A stretch of DNA of 64,000 nucleotides from JAUWPO01 sp965603285 (GTDB taxonomy: Bacteria; Chloroflexota; Anaerolineae; Anaerolineales; UBA4823), in the NCBI GenBank assembly GCA_965603285.1, contig CBFDCK010000001.1, forward strand, positions 21,162 through 85,161, written 5' to 3'. The position numbers and the translations under genes were made by a program. Below are positions 27,550-35,518 of this stretch, one piece after another; the stretch's first letter is position 1, and the number at the start of each line of letters is the position of its first letter. The notes under the pieces were generated by a model. That model worked only from the letters and a program-made list of their open reading frames with translations, ran no database searches and was not told the DNA's origin.

Positions 27550-27926
27550 GACAGGCAGTAAAGAAAAATATCCATTAGTTGTTCATTCCATCAAATTATA
27601 CTTGTCGCTAGCTATCAATTAGTCGAGGTTAGGATTGGTGGAGTTCCCCTGGTTGATCATATCCCCGGTATGCGTGCCGTATGGCACTGCCCCCCATTGA
27701 TCAACACAGATACTTGCGTTCCAACAGGGTCTACAATCCGGGGATACCCCTGCACTGGGTTAACCCTGGTTCGCAGACCCCTCAATCGTACACGTCCCCA
27801 TAACTTTTCGTCACAACAGGTTCTATGCCCTCGGCGCTATGTGGTGGAGTAAACCTCAAGGGTGCCATAGATCTCCTGTTTAGAAAGCTAATAAAATTTC
27901 GCTTCGGAATCTTCCCAAGGATTAGA
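27550..27926. other. Gene-free stretch with a possible decayed gene end
   Basis: No convincing intact gene is present in these 377 bases. On the minus strand, a frame ending at a TAA (27619-27621) reads GAVPYGTHTGDMINQGN then STNPNLD, which has the composition of a real protein C-terminus, but stops in all frames cut it off within about 45 codons. It may be the eroded end of a secreted protein; I cannot name the family. Confidence 0.35.
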
Positions 27927-28463
27927 TCACGTAGTACGCAGCCGGAAAGCCATCACTACGGCTGCAATTCCGCCGAAGATGAATGTAAAGCCCAATACCC
28001 ACGGCAAAAGAGCAACTGCGATCACTGTGTTGCCCAGCAGGATAATGCCGAAAATGATACTCAGCACACCCAGGATACCGACACCCCAACCAGCACCACT
28101 GAAAGCCTGGACGAGGTTCACGATACCCATGATGATTCCGCCGATGCCTAGCATAATGATGGCCGTCGCCGATACCACAAACGTGCTCCCAACGGGGTAC
28201 TGGAGGATATAGATTCCAGCCAAAATACCGATGATGCCGGCGAACAGCTTCCAGCCCCACATTGAATGATCAAGGAAGATGCTGACGATAAGAAAAATCC
28301 CCTTGATGAACCAGTAGATACCCAGGACAAAAACCATGGAAACCATTCCCACCCCGGGTTTCGCCAGTAAAAGGGCACCCAGGAGGATGGCGAGGATGCC
28401 TTCAATCAGGACCAGCCACCAATGCACTTGTCTGGTTTCTAGCTCTAAAGCTTCTTCTGTCAT
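27927..28463 (-). CDS. HdeD/DUF308-family membrane protein
   Basis: A 178-residue protein with six hydrophobic helices arranged as three similar hairpins, each with a glycine-rich turn (IEGILAILLGALLLAKPG, IIGILAGIYILQYPVG, ILGVLSIIFGIILLGN). This is the HdeD-type pattern. HdeD is linked to acid resistance in E. coli, but most homologues have no tested role. The stop is followed by the gene-free stretch; upstream lies a strong palindrome. Confidence 0.88.
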   Translation of the reverse strand: MTEEALELETRQVHWWLVLIEGILAILLGALLLAKPGVGMVSMVFVLGIYWFIKGIFLIVSIFLDHSMWGWKLFAGIIGILAGIYILQYPVGSTFVVSATAIIMLGIGGIIMGIVNLVQAFSGAGWGVGILGVLSIIFGIILLGNTVIAVALLPWVLGFTFIFGGIAAVVMAFRLRTT

Positions 28464-28647
28464 TGTTGTCTCCTTTAGTATAAAAATTTCATGGATTGAA
28501 GTTGTGCAGCTCCACCACGCGCGCCTTCTTATCGAGCGATATTAGAGAGCGTGCAGCTTGTTGGAACTTAAAAGCTTAACCTATTATAAATGAAAAAATA
28601 AAGTTGGGGAGAGTCGAATTTTGTGCTATCGAGACCGCTGTAATTAC

Positions 28648-28699
28648 ACATACCCGCAGGAACTGCCGAAGGTGGAACATGGCAGTTCTGCGGGTATAA
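28648..28699. repeat. Strong 17-bp inverted repeat between two minus-strand genes
   Basis: The arm ATACCCGCAGGAACTGCC (28649-28666) pairs with GGCAGTTCTGCGGGTAT (28681-28697) with one bulged base and a 14-base loop. It has no T-tract on either side. It lies 50 bases after the stop of the acidic repeat protein, so it may stabilise that transcript's 3' end or be a REP-like element. Confidence 0.7.
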
Positions 28700-28747
28700 A
28701 TTGTACGAATTGTTCTGCGAGAGTTCGCGTTGGTTCTGGAGGGTGGA

Positions 28748-29569
28748 CTATTCCTCTGCGTCGGCGTCTTCAAGCGCCTCGCCGACACCGGCCAGCGTTT
28801 CTGTTGCGCCCAATTCGGCTGAGCCTTCGGCGACTTCGGCTACCCCTTCCACAGCCAGGTCTTCGGCGGCCTCGCGCATACCCTTGGCTGCCGCTACCTC
28901 AACCATACCTTCAGCAGTCAGTTCGGCGCCGGCTTCCCCAAGTTCATCGCTCCGGACGGCAATACCGTCGGCTACGGCGAGTCTAGTGAGACCCTCTGCT
29001 ATCTCGTTGGCGCCCAAATCCGCTATATCTGCGCCGCTGGCGCTTATAGCGGCTGAAAGCGCCCGCGTAGCGCCGAAGCGCAGTATTGTGTCTACGGACA
29101 GGTCCTGCAGTTCATCGCTTTTAGAATCAAGAAAAGCGGACATCACCGGTAAACCCAAGATGTCTGCCACATCCCCAACAGCTTCAAGCTGCCCGGCAAT
29201 AGAGGCTAACTGCATACCTAGCGCCAGGTCTTCCTCGCTCATTGAGCCGACAATTGCGCTCTGCACGGCGATATCATCGGAGGTTGCCAACAGGTCGGCG
29301 CCTTCGGAAATATCGGTAATACCGGCAATCCCCACGACACCGCTCAGCACTGCGGCGCGATCAGCAATCGCCATGGCATCTATGCCGCGCGTGACGTCGC
29401 TGGCGCCAGCAGCCAGGGCTGCCCGGCTTGCCATCCCTACATCAGCGGCAGCATCCAGAGTCTCCATGCCCTCTATGACTTCTTCGATACCCTCTTCTGC
29501 CATCTCTGCGCTCGCGGCTTCGACGGCTTCCGTGGTTTCCTGCAATTCATCCTTATACTCATCATTCAT
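28748..29569 (-). CDS. Acidic alanine-rich protein built of about 27-residue repeats
   Basis: A 273-residue, highly acidic protein rich in Ala, Glu and Asp with no signal peptide or membrane helix. A repeat with the pattern D-I/L-x3-G-x3-LA-x-AD-x-IAV-x-S-x2-VG is visible at about residues 58, 86, 112, 189 and 216, spaced by 26 to 28 residues, with two degenerate units between. Several copies read like DISEGADLLATSDDIAVQS and EIAEGLTRLAVADGIAVRS. The likely fold is a helical or beta solenoid scaffold. I do not recognise the family. The start ATG has a fair Shine-Dalgarno (AGGAG) upstream. A long opposite-strand frame here is a composition artefact. Confidence 0.75.
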   Translation of the reverse strand: MNDEYKDELQETTEAVEAASAEMAEEGIEEVIEGMETLDAAADVGMASRAALAAGASDVTRGIDAMAIADRAAVLSGVVGIAGITDISEGADLLATSDDIAVQSAIVGSMSEEDLALGMQLASIAGQLEAVGDVADILGLPVMSAFLDSKSDELQDLSVDTILRFGATRALSAAISASGADIADLGANEIAEGLTRLAVADGIAVRSDELGEAGAELTAEGMVEVAAAKGMREAAEDLAVEGVAEVAEGSAELGATETLAGVGEALEDADAEE

Positions 29570-29741
29570 GTCAGTTTCTCCTAAAAAAATTTTTATAACT
29601 AATTATCTGAACCAGTGCTTGGTTCTATTCTACCGCAGGTTGCCGCTTACTGAGATTAACTATTTAAGAAAATTCTTTACCAAACCCACTGCATCTGCGA
29701 CTATTCCTGCGCCACCAGGTGCTGCACCTTCGGTGTAGGCT

Positions 29742-30431
29742 TTATTTCTCATTCCCCTTGATTATCCTGGCGTGGTTTTCTAGTTTGTCCCGGTCCGTGA
29801 TCATAAATTCAGTGCGCTTGATATGGATGCTGCCCTCTTCAGCCAGGCGATACAGCACCCGGCATACAGTCTCGCGAGTGCTTCCAATGCGAGCTGCCAT
29901 TTCATCTAGGGTCAAGTCACGAGCCACATAATCTTCCACCGCATCGCCATAACGATCCAATAACAAGTTCGCCAAACGACCGGCGACCGGTTGAAAAGCC
30001 AACACTTCCACCATCTCACTAGCTGTCTGCATACGCGTGACCATCTGTCGAGATAACTCCCAGGACATGTGACCATTACCCAGTAAATAAGGTAAAAAAT
30101 GGTCGCGTGACCATAAATGGATGCGGCATGCTTCCCCCGCAACAAGCGCAACCGGCATTGGAGTAGTATCCAAAAAGAATGCTAACCCCTAAAAAGTTTC
30201 CCCAGGTCTGATTGTAGCGATGAGCAGGCTGCGACCTTCGAATGACTCTTTAATGGCGGAGACTCTGCCATTCTCAACGATAAATAGATACGGCCAGATA
30301 TCCCCATAATGGGTGATCCATTGGTCCTTTAGATAATTGCGCGAGATAGCCAAGCCAGCCAGGTTGGCTCGATCGCTGTCACTCAGGTGGGCATAAATGG
30401 GATTCTGTGACAGCAGTTGGGTTACTTTCAT
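29742..30431 (-). pseudogene. Crp/Fnr-family regulator with an in-frame TAG at codon 81
   Basis: The N-terminal part (residues 1-80, MKVTQLLSQNPIYAHLSDSD...RPGETF) is a cyclic-nucleotide-type sensor domain. A TAG at 30189-30191 follows; the same frame then continues GLAFFLDTTPMPVALVAGE without loss to a complete HTH domain (STRETVCRVLYRLAEEGS) and stop at 29742. No frameshift is needed. The RETVxR of the recognition helix equals that of Crp, predicting TGTGA half-sites. It lacks N-terminal cluster cysteines. Length with readthrough is 229 residues, normal for the family. It is either a fresh nonsense mutation, a readthrough gene, or a sequencing error; a TTG at 30173 could restart the C-terminal half. 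Confidence 0.75.
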
Positions 30432-30564
30432 ATATTATTCCATTATAAGATCATGCAGCATCCAACAATCGCTGGGAGTATGTGTGATCCCTCTTATCCT
30501 GCATTCGGGTTGCTTTTTATAATGCCTCTAAATTTGCGTTTAGGCAAAGATATTTTACCTGGTT

Positions 30565-30580
30565 TGTGATATTTATTACA
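30565..30580. promoter_or_regulatory. Crp/Fnr-type operator TGTGA-N6-TTACA
   Basis: The palindrome TGTGATATTTATTACA lies between the divergent regulator gene and the membrane-protein operon. It differs from TGTGA-N6-TCACA by one base. The regulator encoded next to it has a Crp-like RETVxR recognition helix. A -10-like TATACC is at about 30594. Binding is predicted, not shown. Confidence 0.5.
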
Positions 30581-30649
30581 TAGGTTATTGATTATACCCA
30601 AATCCAATTCTTATTTCCCCAAATTCATCCTATGCTTAGGAGGCATAAA

Positions 30650-31549
30650 ATGCAAGCAACTCCGCAAAAAAACCGTACTGTTATGGCTATCATCGCCGTG
30701 GTGATCGGTCTACTCATGGTGGCTGTGATTCCCTTTATAGTACAGACGTCCCTGGAAAGAGTATTAGTCCATTTGATGGCACATATTGCTGCTGGCAATC
30801 CAGCTTTCACCAGTGGGCTTACACTCTTCGATTTCTTCTATCCTGTCTGGCGAGCCGTCATCTTTGTGGCTGGCGTGACCTTACTGGTCATCGCGACGCA
30901 AATCAAGAAAGGAGAAGAATGGACCTACCCCCTGTCTATGGCGCTTTTCGCCCTGCCAGCGATTGGCGGCATGTTTATGTTTTTGCCCTATATCAGCTTT
31001 GTTTCCGGCTTCCCACTGCCGATGGTCATCTCGTTCATTGGATTAACGGGTTACTGGGCATTCATCTTCCTGCGTAAAGCCGAGACAATGGTGAAGTGGA
31101 CGCGCTTCGGTGCACTGACCTTCATCGGTATGTTGTCCACCCACGCATTTACCATTGGTATCGGCGCCCAACGCACAATGTGGACCCGCCCTGGTCATCC
31201 CTTATACCCGGATTTTACATGGTGGCTGTTCAACTGGGTTGGCGAAGTAAACTGGGTTGCGGTCATTCTACTTTTCCTGTCTATCCCACTGCTGGCCGTT
31301 GGCAGGCGTAAAGGCTGGTGGCTGGCCGTAATCGGGACGATCTCAATCCTGATGATCAATATCCCGACGCAATTCTTCCGTACGAAAACGCTGGACTATC
31401 TCTACGGCGCGATTCTTGGCATTGGTGTGTTGGTCTTCCTTATGGTGCCCTATTTCAAAAAACACCTGCTCACAGTCGAAGCCTCTGAAACAGATGCAGA
31501 GGCGGCAACAGAAGCAGAAGAAGAAATAGAGGCAGGAGAGACGACATAA
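30650..31549 (+). CDS. Uncharacterised membrane protein, first gene of HCO-like operon
   Basis: A 299-residue protein with about eight membrane helices. The ATG at 30650 is chosen because AGGAGG lies 10 bases upstream; an ATG at 30632 lacks one. Two histidines lie in or near helices (LSTHAFTIGIG and RPGHPLYPD). The last 30 residues are acidic and glutamate-rich. No family is recognised. It sits 70 bases from the Crp/Fnr-like operator and 75 bases before another membrane protein of the same operon. Confidence 0.7.
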   Translation: MQATPQKNRTVMAIIAVVIGLLMVAVIPFIVQTSLERVLVHLMAHIAAGNPAFTSGLTLFDFFYPVWRAVIFVAGVTLLVIATQIKKGEEWTYPLSMALFALPAIGGMFMFLPYISFVSGFPLPMVISFIGLTGYWAFIFLRKAETMVKWTRFGALTFIGMLSTHAFTIGIGAQRTMWTRPGHPLYPDFTWWLFNWVGEVNWVAVILLFLSIPLLAVGRRKGWWLAVIGTISILMINIPTQFFRTKTLDYLYGAILGIGVLVFLMVPYFKKHLLTVEASETDAEAATEAEEEIEAGETT

Positions 31550-31623
31550 TTAGTTTGAACGAAACTTACAATCAGTTGCAAAGACTTCCCACCGGAACGT
31601 TTCTGCACTAATAAGGAGTAGTC

Positions 31624-32424
31624 ATGAAATTCTTAAAAAACAACAATAGATTTGGCGCAGTCCTGGCTGTTGTTGGCATTCTGACCGGGTTGCTTGCTCT
31701 TTATTTGCTCGTCAGTATATACAATATCAATATCGAAGGGAAAATCGCCGATGGGCGTCCAGATGAAGCCATTACTGTGCAAATCGTTTTTGCCATGCTC
31801 GGTTGGTTGGGTGCTTCCGCTGGAGCGCTCTGGATTGCAGTACTGTATGGCTTCCTGAACAAAGCAAATTGGGCCTGGTTCTGGGGCACGGTCGCGGCCA
31901 CCGTACAACTTCTTGTTGGCTTTTTCCCGATGATTCCAGCTGCCAGCATTGGTTTGCCCACGCCAACGATTTGGGTATTCCTGATTGCATTCGTTTTGTG
32001 GTTCGGGATGCTCTTCATAGGCGGGGTGGATCTGAAAATTATTGCGCTTGCTTTCGTCAGCGGCTTGGCTTATGTGCTGACCTATATTGATGGTGTCGGT
32101 GCGATTTCACGCTTCCAGACCGAATCAGAAGGTTTTGTGAACGGTATGTACGCTATGTCGCAAATGGTCAATTGGTGGGGCGCGGCGGCCTGGGCTGTCT
32201 TCATCTTTGCGCTGATCAAACGTAAATCGTGGACCATTCCCATGGGTGTCTTTGCCGCGTCCATGTCGATGTTTGGCGGCTATCCCGTCGGACTGACAGA
32301 TGTGATCGCCATTAAGGGAGGCTTCTCCATGTTTCTGGTTGCACCTATCGTCAGCACAGGACTGCTGATATATTTGTTGCTGCCAGGCACGAAAAAGATG
32401 CTCGCTGAATGGCAAAACAAATAG
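31624..32424 (+). CDS. Uncharacterised membrane protein followed in frame by a ferredoxin domain
   Basis: A 266-residue protein with about seven membrane helices and a strong Shine-Dalgarno (AAGGAG) before the ATG. It has almost no histidines and no known motif. Its stop is TAG, and the same frame continues after it into a two-cluster ferredoxin domain (next entry) that has no start codon of its own. Translation through the TAG would make a membrane-anchored ferredoxin of about 330 residues. Confidence 0.7.
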   Translation: MKFLKNNNRFGAVLAVVGILTGLLALYLLVSIYNINIEGKIADGRPDEAITVQIVFAMLGWLGASAGALWIAVLYGFLNKANWAWFWGTVAATVQLLVGFFPMIPAASIGLPTPTIWVFLIAFVLWFGMLFIGGVDLKIIALAFVSGLAYVLTYIDGVGAISRFQTESEGFVNGMYAMSQMVNWWGAAAWAVFIFALIKRKSWTIPMGVFAASMSMFGGYPVGLTDVIAIKGGFSMFLVAPIVSTGLLIYLLLPGTKKMLAEWQNK

Positions 32425-32616
32425 GGAACTGGCGGAAAGAATAAACGGATCGTCATCGATCAAGACCGCTGCACATCCTGCCATCGTTGCGATGCCGATT
32501 GTCCGGTCGATATTGCACCCATCCCAGAAAATATGCGCAGCCTTGAATGTGTGCAATGCCTGGAGTGCATTGAAACCTGTACCAGTCCCGATGCCATCGA
32601 TTTACGCCTGGGCTAA
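32425..32616 (+). pseudogene. 2[4Fe-4S] ferredoxin domain without start codon
   Basis: Immediately after the TAG of the preceding gene and in the same frame, 63 codons encode KRIVIDQDRCTSCHRCDADC then P, and later LECVQCLECIETC. These are two complete C-x2-C-x2-C-x3-C cluster motifs, as in the soluble part of NapH/CcoG-type membrane electron carriers. There is no ATG, GTG or TTG in frame before the first cluster; the only ATG is internal. It is either read through from the upstream gene, started on a rare codon, or a dead fragment. Confidence 0.65.
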
Positions 32617-32637
32617 ACTTCTTATTACCCATGCGGT

Positions 32638-32766
32638 CCCAATATTATTGGTGCAACCTCCATCTTTGCCCATCCCGACGATGAGTTATATCACTCCGGA
32701 GGCACTCTGGCGCTGCTTGTCAGAAAGGGTGCACCAAAGACATCTAAGCAAATTGAGCAAGTTTAG
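32638..32766 (+). pseudogene. N-terminal remnant of a PIG-L/LmbE deacetylase
   Basis: Forty-two codons read GATSIFAHPDDELYHSGG then TLALLVRKGAP and stop at TAG (32764). AHPDDE is the metal-binding signature of PIG-L/LmbE N-acetyl-sugar deacetylases and SGGTLA the following conserved segment. The rest of the roughly 230-residue enzyme is absent and there is no start codon, so this is a relic lodged inside the operon. Confidence 0.6.
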
Positions 32767-32795
32767 ATTCAACTTGTCACTTGTCAAAGACATAA

Positions 32796-32846
32796 AGCCC
32801 GCGCTGTGGTAAATTTGTACAGGCAACGCAGCGTGGGCTGCTTTTT
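32796..32846 (+). terminator. Terminator-like hairpin inside the HCO-like operon
   Basis: The arm AGCCCGCGCTG (32796-32806) pairs with CAGCGTGGGCT (32829-32839), with a 22-base loop and a TTTTT run at 32842. It would end transcripts coming from the two membrane-protein genes, so the downstream HCO-like gene at 32948 may need its own promoter. Confidence 0.6.
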
Positions 32847-32947
32847 CGTAAAAGATGTGCATAGGATGCACAAAGCAAATCAATTCTGTGTTGTTTGAAT
32901 ATCCTGCGGACTTCTGGTTACTTTTCGTTTGCACTGGAGTGAACTTT

Positions 32948-34483
32948 ATGCAAGCAATCAAAACTCGTTTTACCTACCTGTTCCGCTCCACCCGGGGCTT
33001 AACGTTGGTAGCCATCGCCATGGTAGCTCTGGTAACCGCGATTTGGGGTACCCTTTCTGGTCCGATGGTTGAATGGGGGGTCAAGGATATCACCGTCAAC
33101 CTGCTCAACATGGATTTGGTGCAAGCCGAGCGCGAAGGTCGCATCATCATGCTCTACCACACCATCGCCATGACCATCATCGCCATTGAAGTCTACTTCA
33201 TGACCGAAATGTTGCCAATGAAGCGTTATGAGCAGGTAATCATCAACGCTACCATTACCGTTGGCTATCTCACTGCGCTCATTTTTGGATTGGTCTTTGG
33301 GTATTTTGGCCATAACTTTGTCTTCCACGGGCTGTTCCTTGTCGGTCAGTCGCTGGTCTTCTTCGCCGGCATCCTGCTGGCGGCGGCGCTCTGGCCGTGG
33401 AAAAAAGATTACCGGCTGGAAAAGGAATCGCCCTTCACCCACACCAAAAGTGGTATTGATCTGGAGCGCACGGCTTTCTTTGTAATGGTAGTCGCCACAC
33501 TGCTCTCGGCTACCTTTGGCGCAGTGACTGGCTCTTACTGGGGCAACGGTCACGAGACCTTTTTAGGCGAAGATTTGATCCGTGTCCCTCACAAAACCGC
33601 GTTGCAGAAAGCCATAATCGGTCACCTGCACATTATGTTAACCCTGGTTGCTGTAGCTATCACTCTTATTGTGGGGCGCTGGATGAAATTCCAGGGCATC
33701 CTCCAGAAAATTGCCATGCCCTTGATGATTATCGGCACCATCATTATTACAATGGGAGCCTTGTCGATCGTGTGGTTGACCTGGGCTCACACTACGATCT
33801 ACTTTGGTTCGGTTTTTGTGATGTTGGCTGCGCTGTTGTTTGTGATCTTCTCTTGGAACAAGTTGATCAAAGAAGGCACCGCAGATATCGAAAAACCCAA
33901 TTTCTTCAAAAAAACAGGTGCACTTTTGCATGATCCGCTCAAATTCGGCCCCGGTTGGCAGATGGTTTTCATGAACTTCGTTGTCAGCGGTGTGGGTATC
34001 TTCATGGCAGTCAAATTGGATGAGATCTTCCGCGTTTGGCCGCACCGGGATGAACGCATCACTCTTTCCGGGCACTGGCACATCCTGGCAGCGCTGATCG
34101 CCACCATAATCCTCTTATACTTCGGTGATCTCTCCGGACTGAAAGGTAAGGTGCGCAAATGGTACGGGTGGATAATTATCATTATGTCTGACCTGGCATT
34201 TGCCTCTGCGACCATCTTTTCTATGAAACGCTTGTTCGTTCCCGAAAGTGAGCAGCAGTCGTTAGTCAATACGCTTATGTTGCTGATGGATATGGGATTA
34301 GCCCTGGTGCTGTTGGCACTGGCAATCTTCATGGGCTGGCGATTATTCGATCTGTTCAAGAAAAATGGTCTTTGGAGCAAAGAATTAGCTGCTGAGAGAA
34401 AAATCAACGCAGAAACTGAGATAGAGGAAAGCAAACGCAAACTGGATGAACTCCAGGCAACTCTTGAGGAGGTATCCAAATGA
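32948..34483 (+). CDS. Distant haem-copper-oxidase-like 12-helix membrane protein
   Basis: A 511-residue protein with about 12 helices. The ATG at 32948 (MQAIKTRFTY) has GGAG 9 bases upstream; the frame is open 31 codons further. A helix-2 histidine (LYHTIAMTIIAIEVYF, then TEMLP) resembles the low-spin haem ligand of oxidase subunit I. Near the end, GHWHILAALIATIILLYFGD resembles the helix-10 HxH that binds both haems. An AHTTIYFG (H-x3-Y) occurs mid-protein, plus a second GHLHI helix, but no His-His pair for copper is seen. The neighbouring haem O synthase-like gene supports a haem enzyme. The C-terminus is a charged coiled coil. Function is unproven. Confidence 0.6.
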   Translation: MQAIKTRFTYLFRSTRGLTLVAIAMVALVTAIWGTLSGPMVEWGVKDITVNLLNMDLVQAEREGRIIMLYHTIAMTIIAIEVYFMTEMLPMKRYEQVIINATITVGYLTALIFGLVFGYFGHNFVFHGLFLVGQSLVFFAGILLAAALWPWKKDYRLEKESPFTHTKSGIDLERTAFFVMVVATLLSATFGAVTGSYWGNGHETFLGEDLIRVPHKTALQKAIIGHLHIMLTLVAVAITLIVGRWMKFQGILQKIAMPLMIIGTIIITMGALSIVWLTWAHTTIYFGSVFVMLAALLFVIFSWNKLIKEGTADIEKPNFFKKTGALLHDPLKFGPGWQMVFMNFVVSGVGIFMAVKLDEIFRVWPHRDERITLSGHWHILAALIATIILLYFGDLSGLKGKVRKWYGWIIIIMSDLAFASATIFSMKRLFVPESEQQSLVNTLMLLMDMGLALVLLALAIFMGWRLFDLFKKNGLWSKELAAERKINAETEIEESKRKLDELQATLEEVSK

Positions 34484-35448
34484 AGCGCCTTATCTTCAGT
34501 TTACTATTAGTTATTTTACTGGCAACCGCCTGTGGACCAGCCCCCAGCGTCAGTGCCATTAGCCCACCTTACGTGGATACAGGCATCGATCCAGATTCCT
34601 GGGCAACCGTCCCGGCTGGCGAATTCCACTACGGGCAGCACGATCACATAACCATGGTGGATTACACTTACCAGATCATGGTCACAGATGTAACCGTCGA
34701 TCAATACGCCACCTTTCTTAACGAGGCCATAGCATCTGGCGATATCAGCATCGGTGAATTTGAATTAGAGGCCGGGGAAACCATCTGGACCGAAGGTGGA
34801 GCCGGTGGCTTTTATGAAGGCGATCCCTTCGATGGCTACAAACACGAAGAGGAAATCAAGGCTGGCGATAAACTCTATGTACCTCTGCATGACGAGGGTC
34901 TGCGTCTGATATTCGATGGACAGACCTTCTCCGCTATCCCCGAATACGCCAATCACCCTATGACGCTGGTCACCTGGTTTGGCGCCAACGCCTTTTGCGA
35001 GAATTATGACTGGCGCCTGCCGACCGAAATCGAATGGGAAAAAGCCGCCCGCGGTACTGAGATAGTGGATGGTCATGGTCTGCCCTTCCCCTGGGGTGAG
35101 GAAATCCACGGCAATAATGCCAATTATTACTCTTCTTTCGATCTGTTTGAAAGAATGTTCGGTAAATTGGGCAACACCACCCCAACCGGTTTCTATAATG
35201 GTCAAACCTACGAAATTGGCGAAGGCAGTTACGAAACACTTGATTCACCCAGCCCCTACGGACTGTATGACATGGCTGGCAACGTCTGGCAGTGGATGGG
35301 TGATGACTACCCAGACCAGCACTACCGCTACATGCGCGGCGGCAGCTTCTATACCTACGAAGTTGACCTGCGTGTATGGAAAAACAACAGCGCTGGTCCA
35401 CAGTACTATAGCCCAGCATTGGGATTCAGGTGCACACAGAATCAGTGA
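34480..35448 (+). CDS. Formylglycine-generating-enzyme-like (SUMF1) lipoprotein
   Basis: A 322-residue protein with a lipoprotein signal (lipobox LATAC, Cys about 18) and one FGE-sulfatase domain: VPAGEFHYGQHD, PMTLVTWFGANAFCENYDWR, RLPTEIEWEKAARG, DMAGNVWQWMGDDY and YMRGGSFYTYE, ending in LGFRCTQNQ. True FGE needs two active-site cysteines; here only C168-like and the terminal cysteine are seen, so it is more likely a structural or ligand-binding relative, as known in several respiratory clusters. It overlaps the HCO-like gene by four bases (ATGA), so the two are made together; it would sit on the outer face of the membrane. Confidence 0.85.
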   Translation: MKRLIFSLLLVILLATACGPAPSVSAISPPYVDTGIDPDSWATVPAGEFHYGQHDHITMVDYTYQIMVTDVTVDQYATFLNEAIASGDISIGEFELEAGETIWTEGGAGGFYEGDPFDGYKHEEEIKAGDKLYVPLHDEGLRLIFDGQTFSAIPEYANHPMTLVTWFGANAFCENYDWRLPTEIEWEKAARGTEIVDGHGLPFPWGEEIHGNNANYYSSFDLFERMFGKLGNTTPTGFYNGQTYEIGEGSYETLDSPSPYGLYDMAGNVWQWMGDDYPDQHYRYMRGGSFYTYEVDLRVWKNNSAGPQYYSPALGFRCTQNQ

Positions 35449-35518
35449 ATTGGGACCAGGCAACCAGGCGCTAGCCTCATTGCCAATCGATGCCCGTAGC
35501 CTTGTTAAGGAGCGCTTT

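Noticed and set aside
28701..29738. A 345-codon plus-strand frame opposite the acidic repeat protein
   Set aside because: Its Ser/Ala/Pro-rich product is a mirror of the Ala/Glu-rich gene on the other strand, has no domain or good start, and the minus-strand frame shows regular repeats.
29742..30431. Two separate regulators instead of one interrupted gene
   Set aside because: The two pieces are in the same frame and together give one normal-length Crp/Fnr protein; neither half is complete alone.
32948..34483. Calling the gene norB or a cytochrome c oxidase subunit I outright
   Set aside because: The His-His copper pair and NorB glutamate motifs are not seen; only partial helix motifs match.
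35069..35518. The upstream extension of the UbiA frame into the SUMF1 gene
   Set aside because: It overlaps a well-supported gene in another frame and has no membrane pattern; the GTG at 35519 with AAGGAG is a better start.
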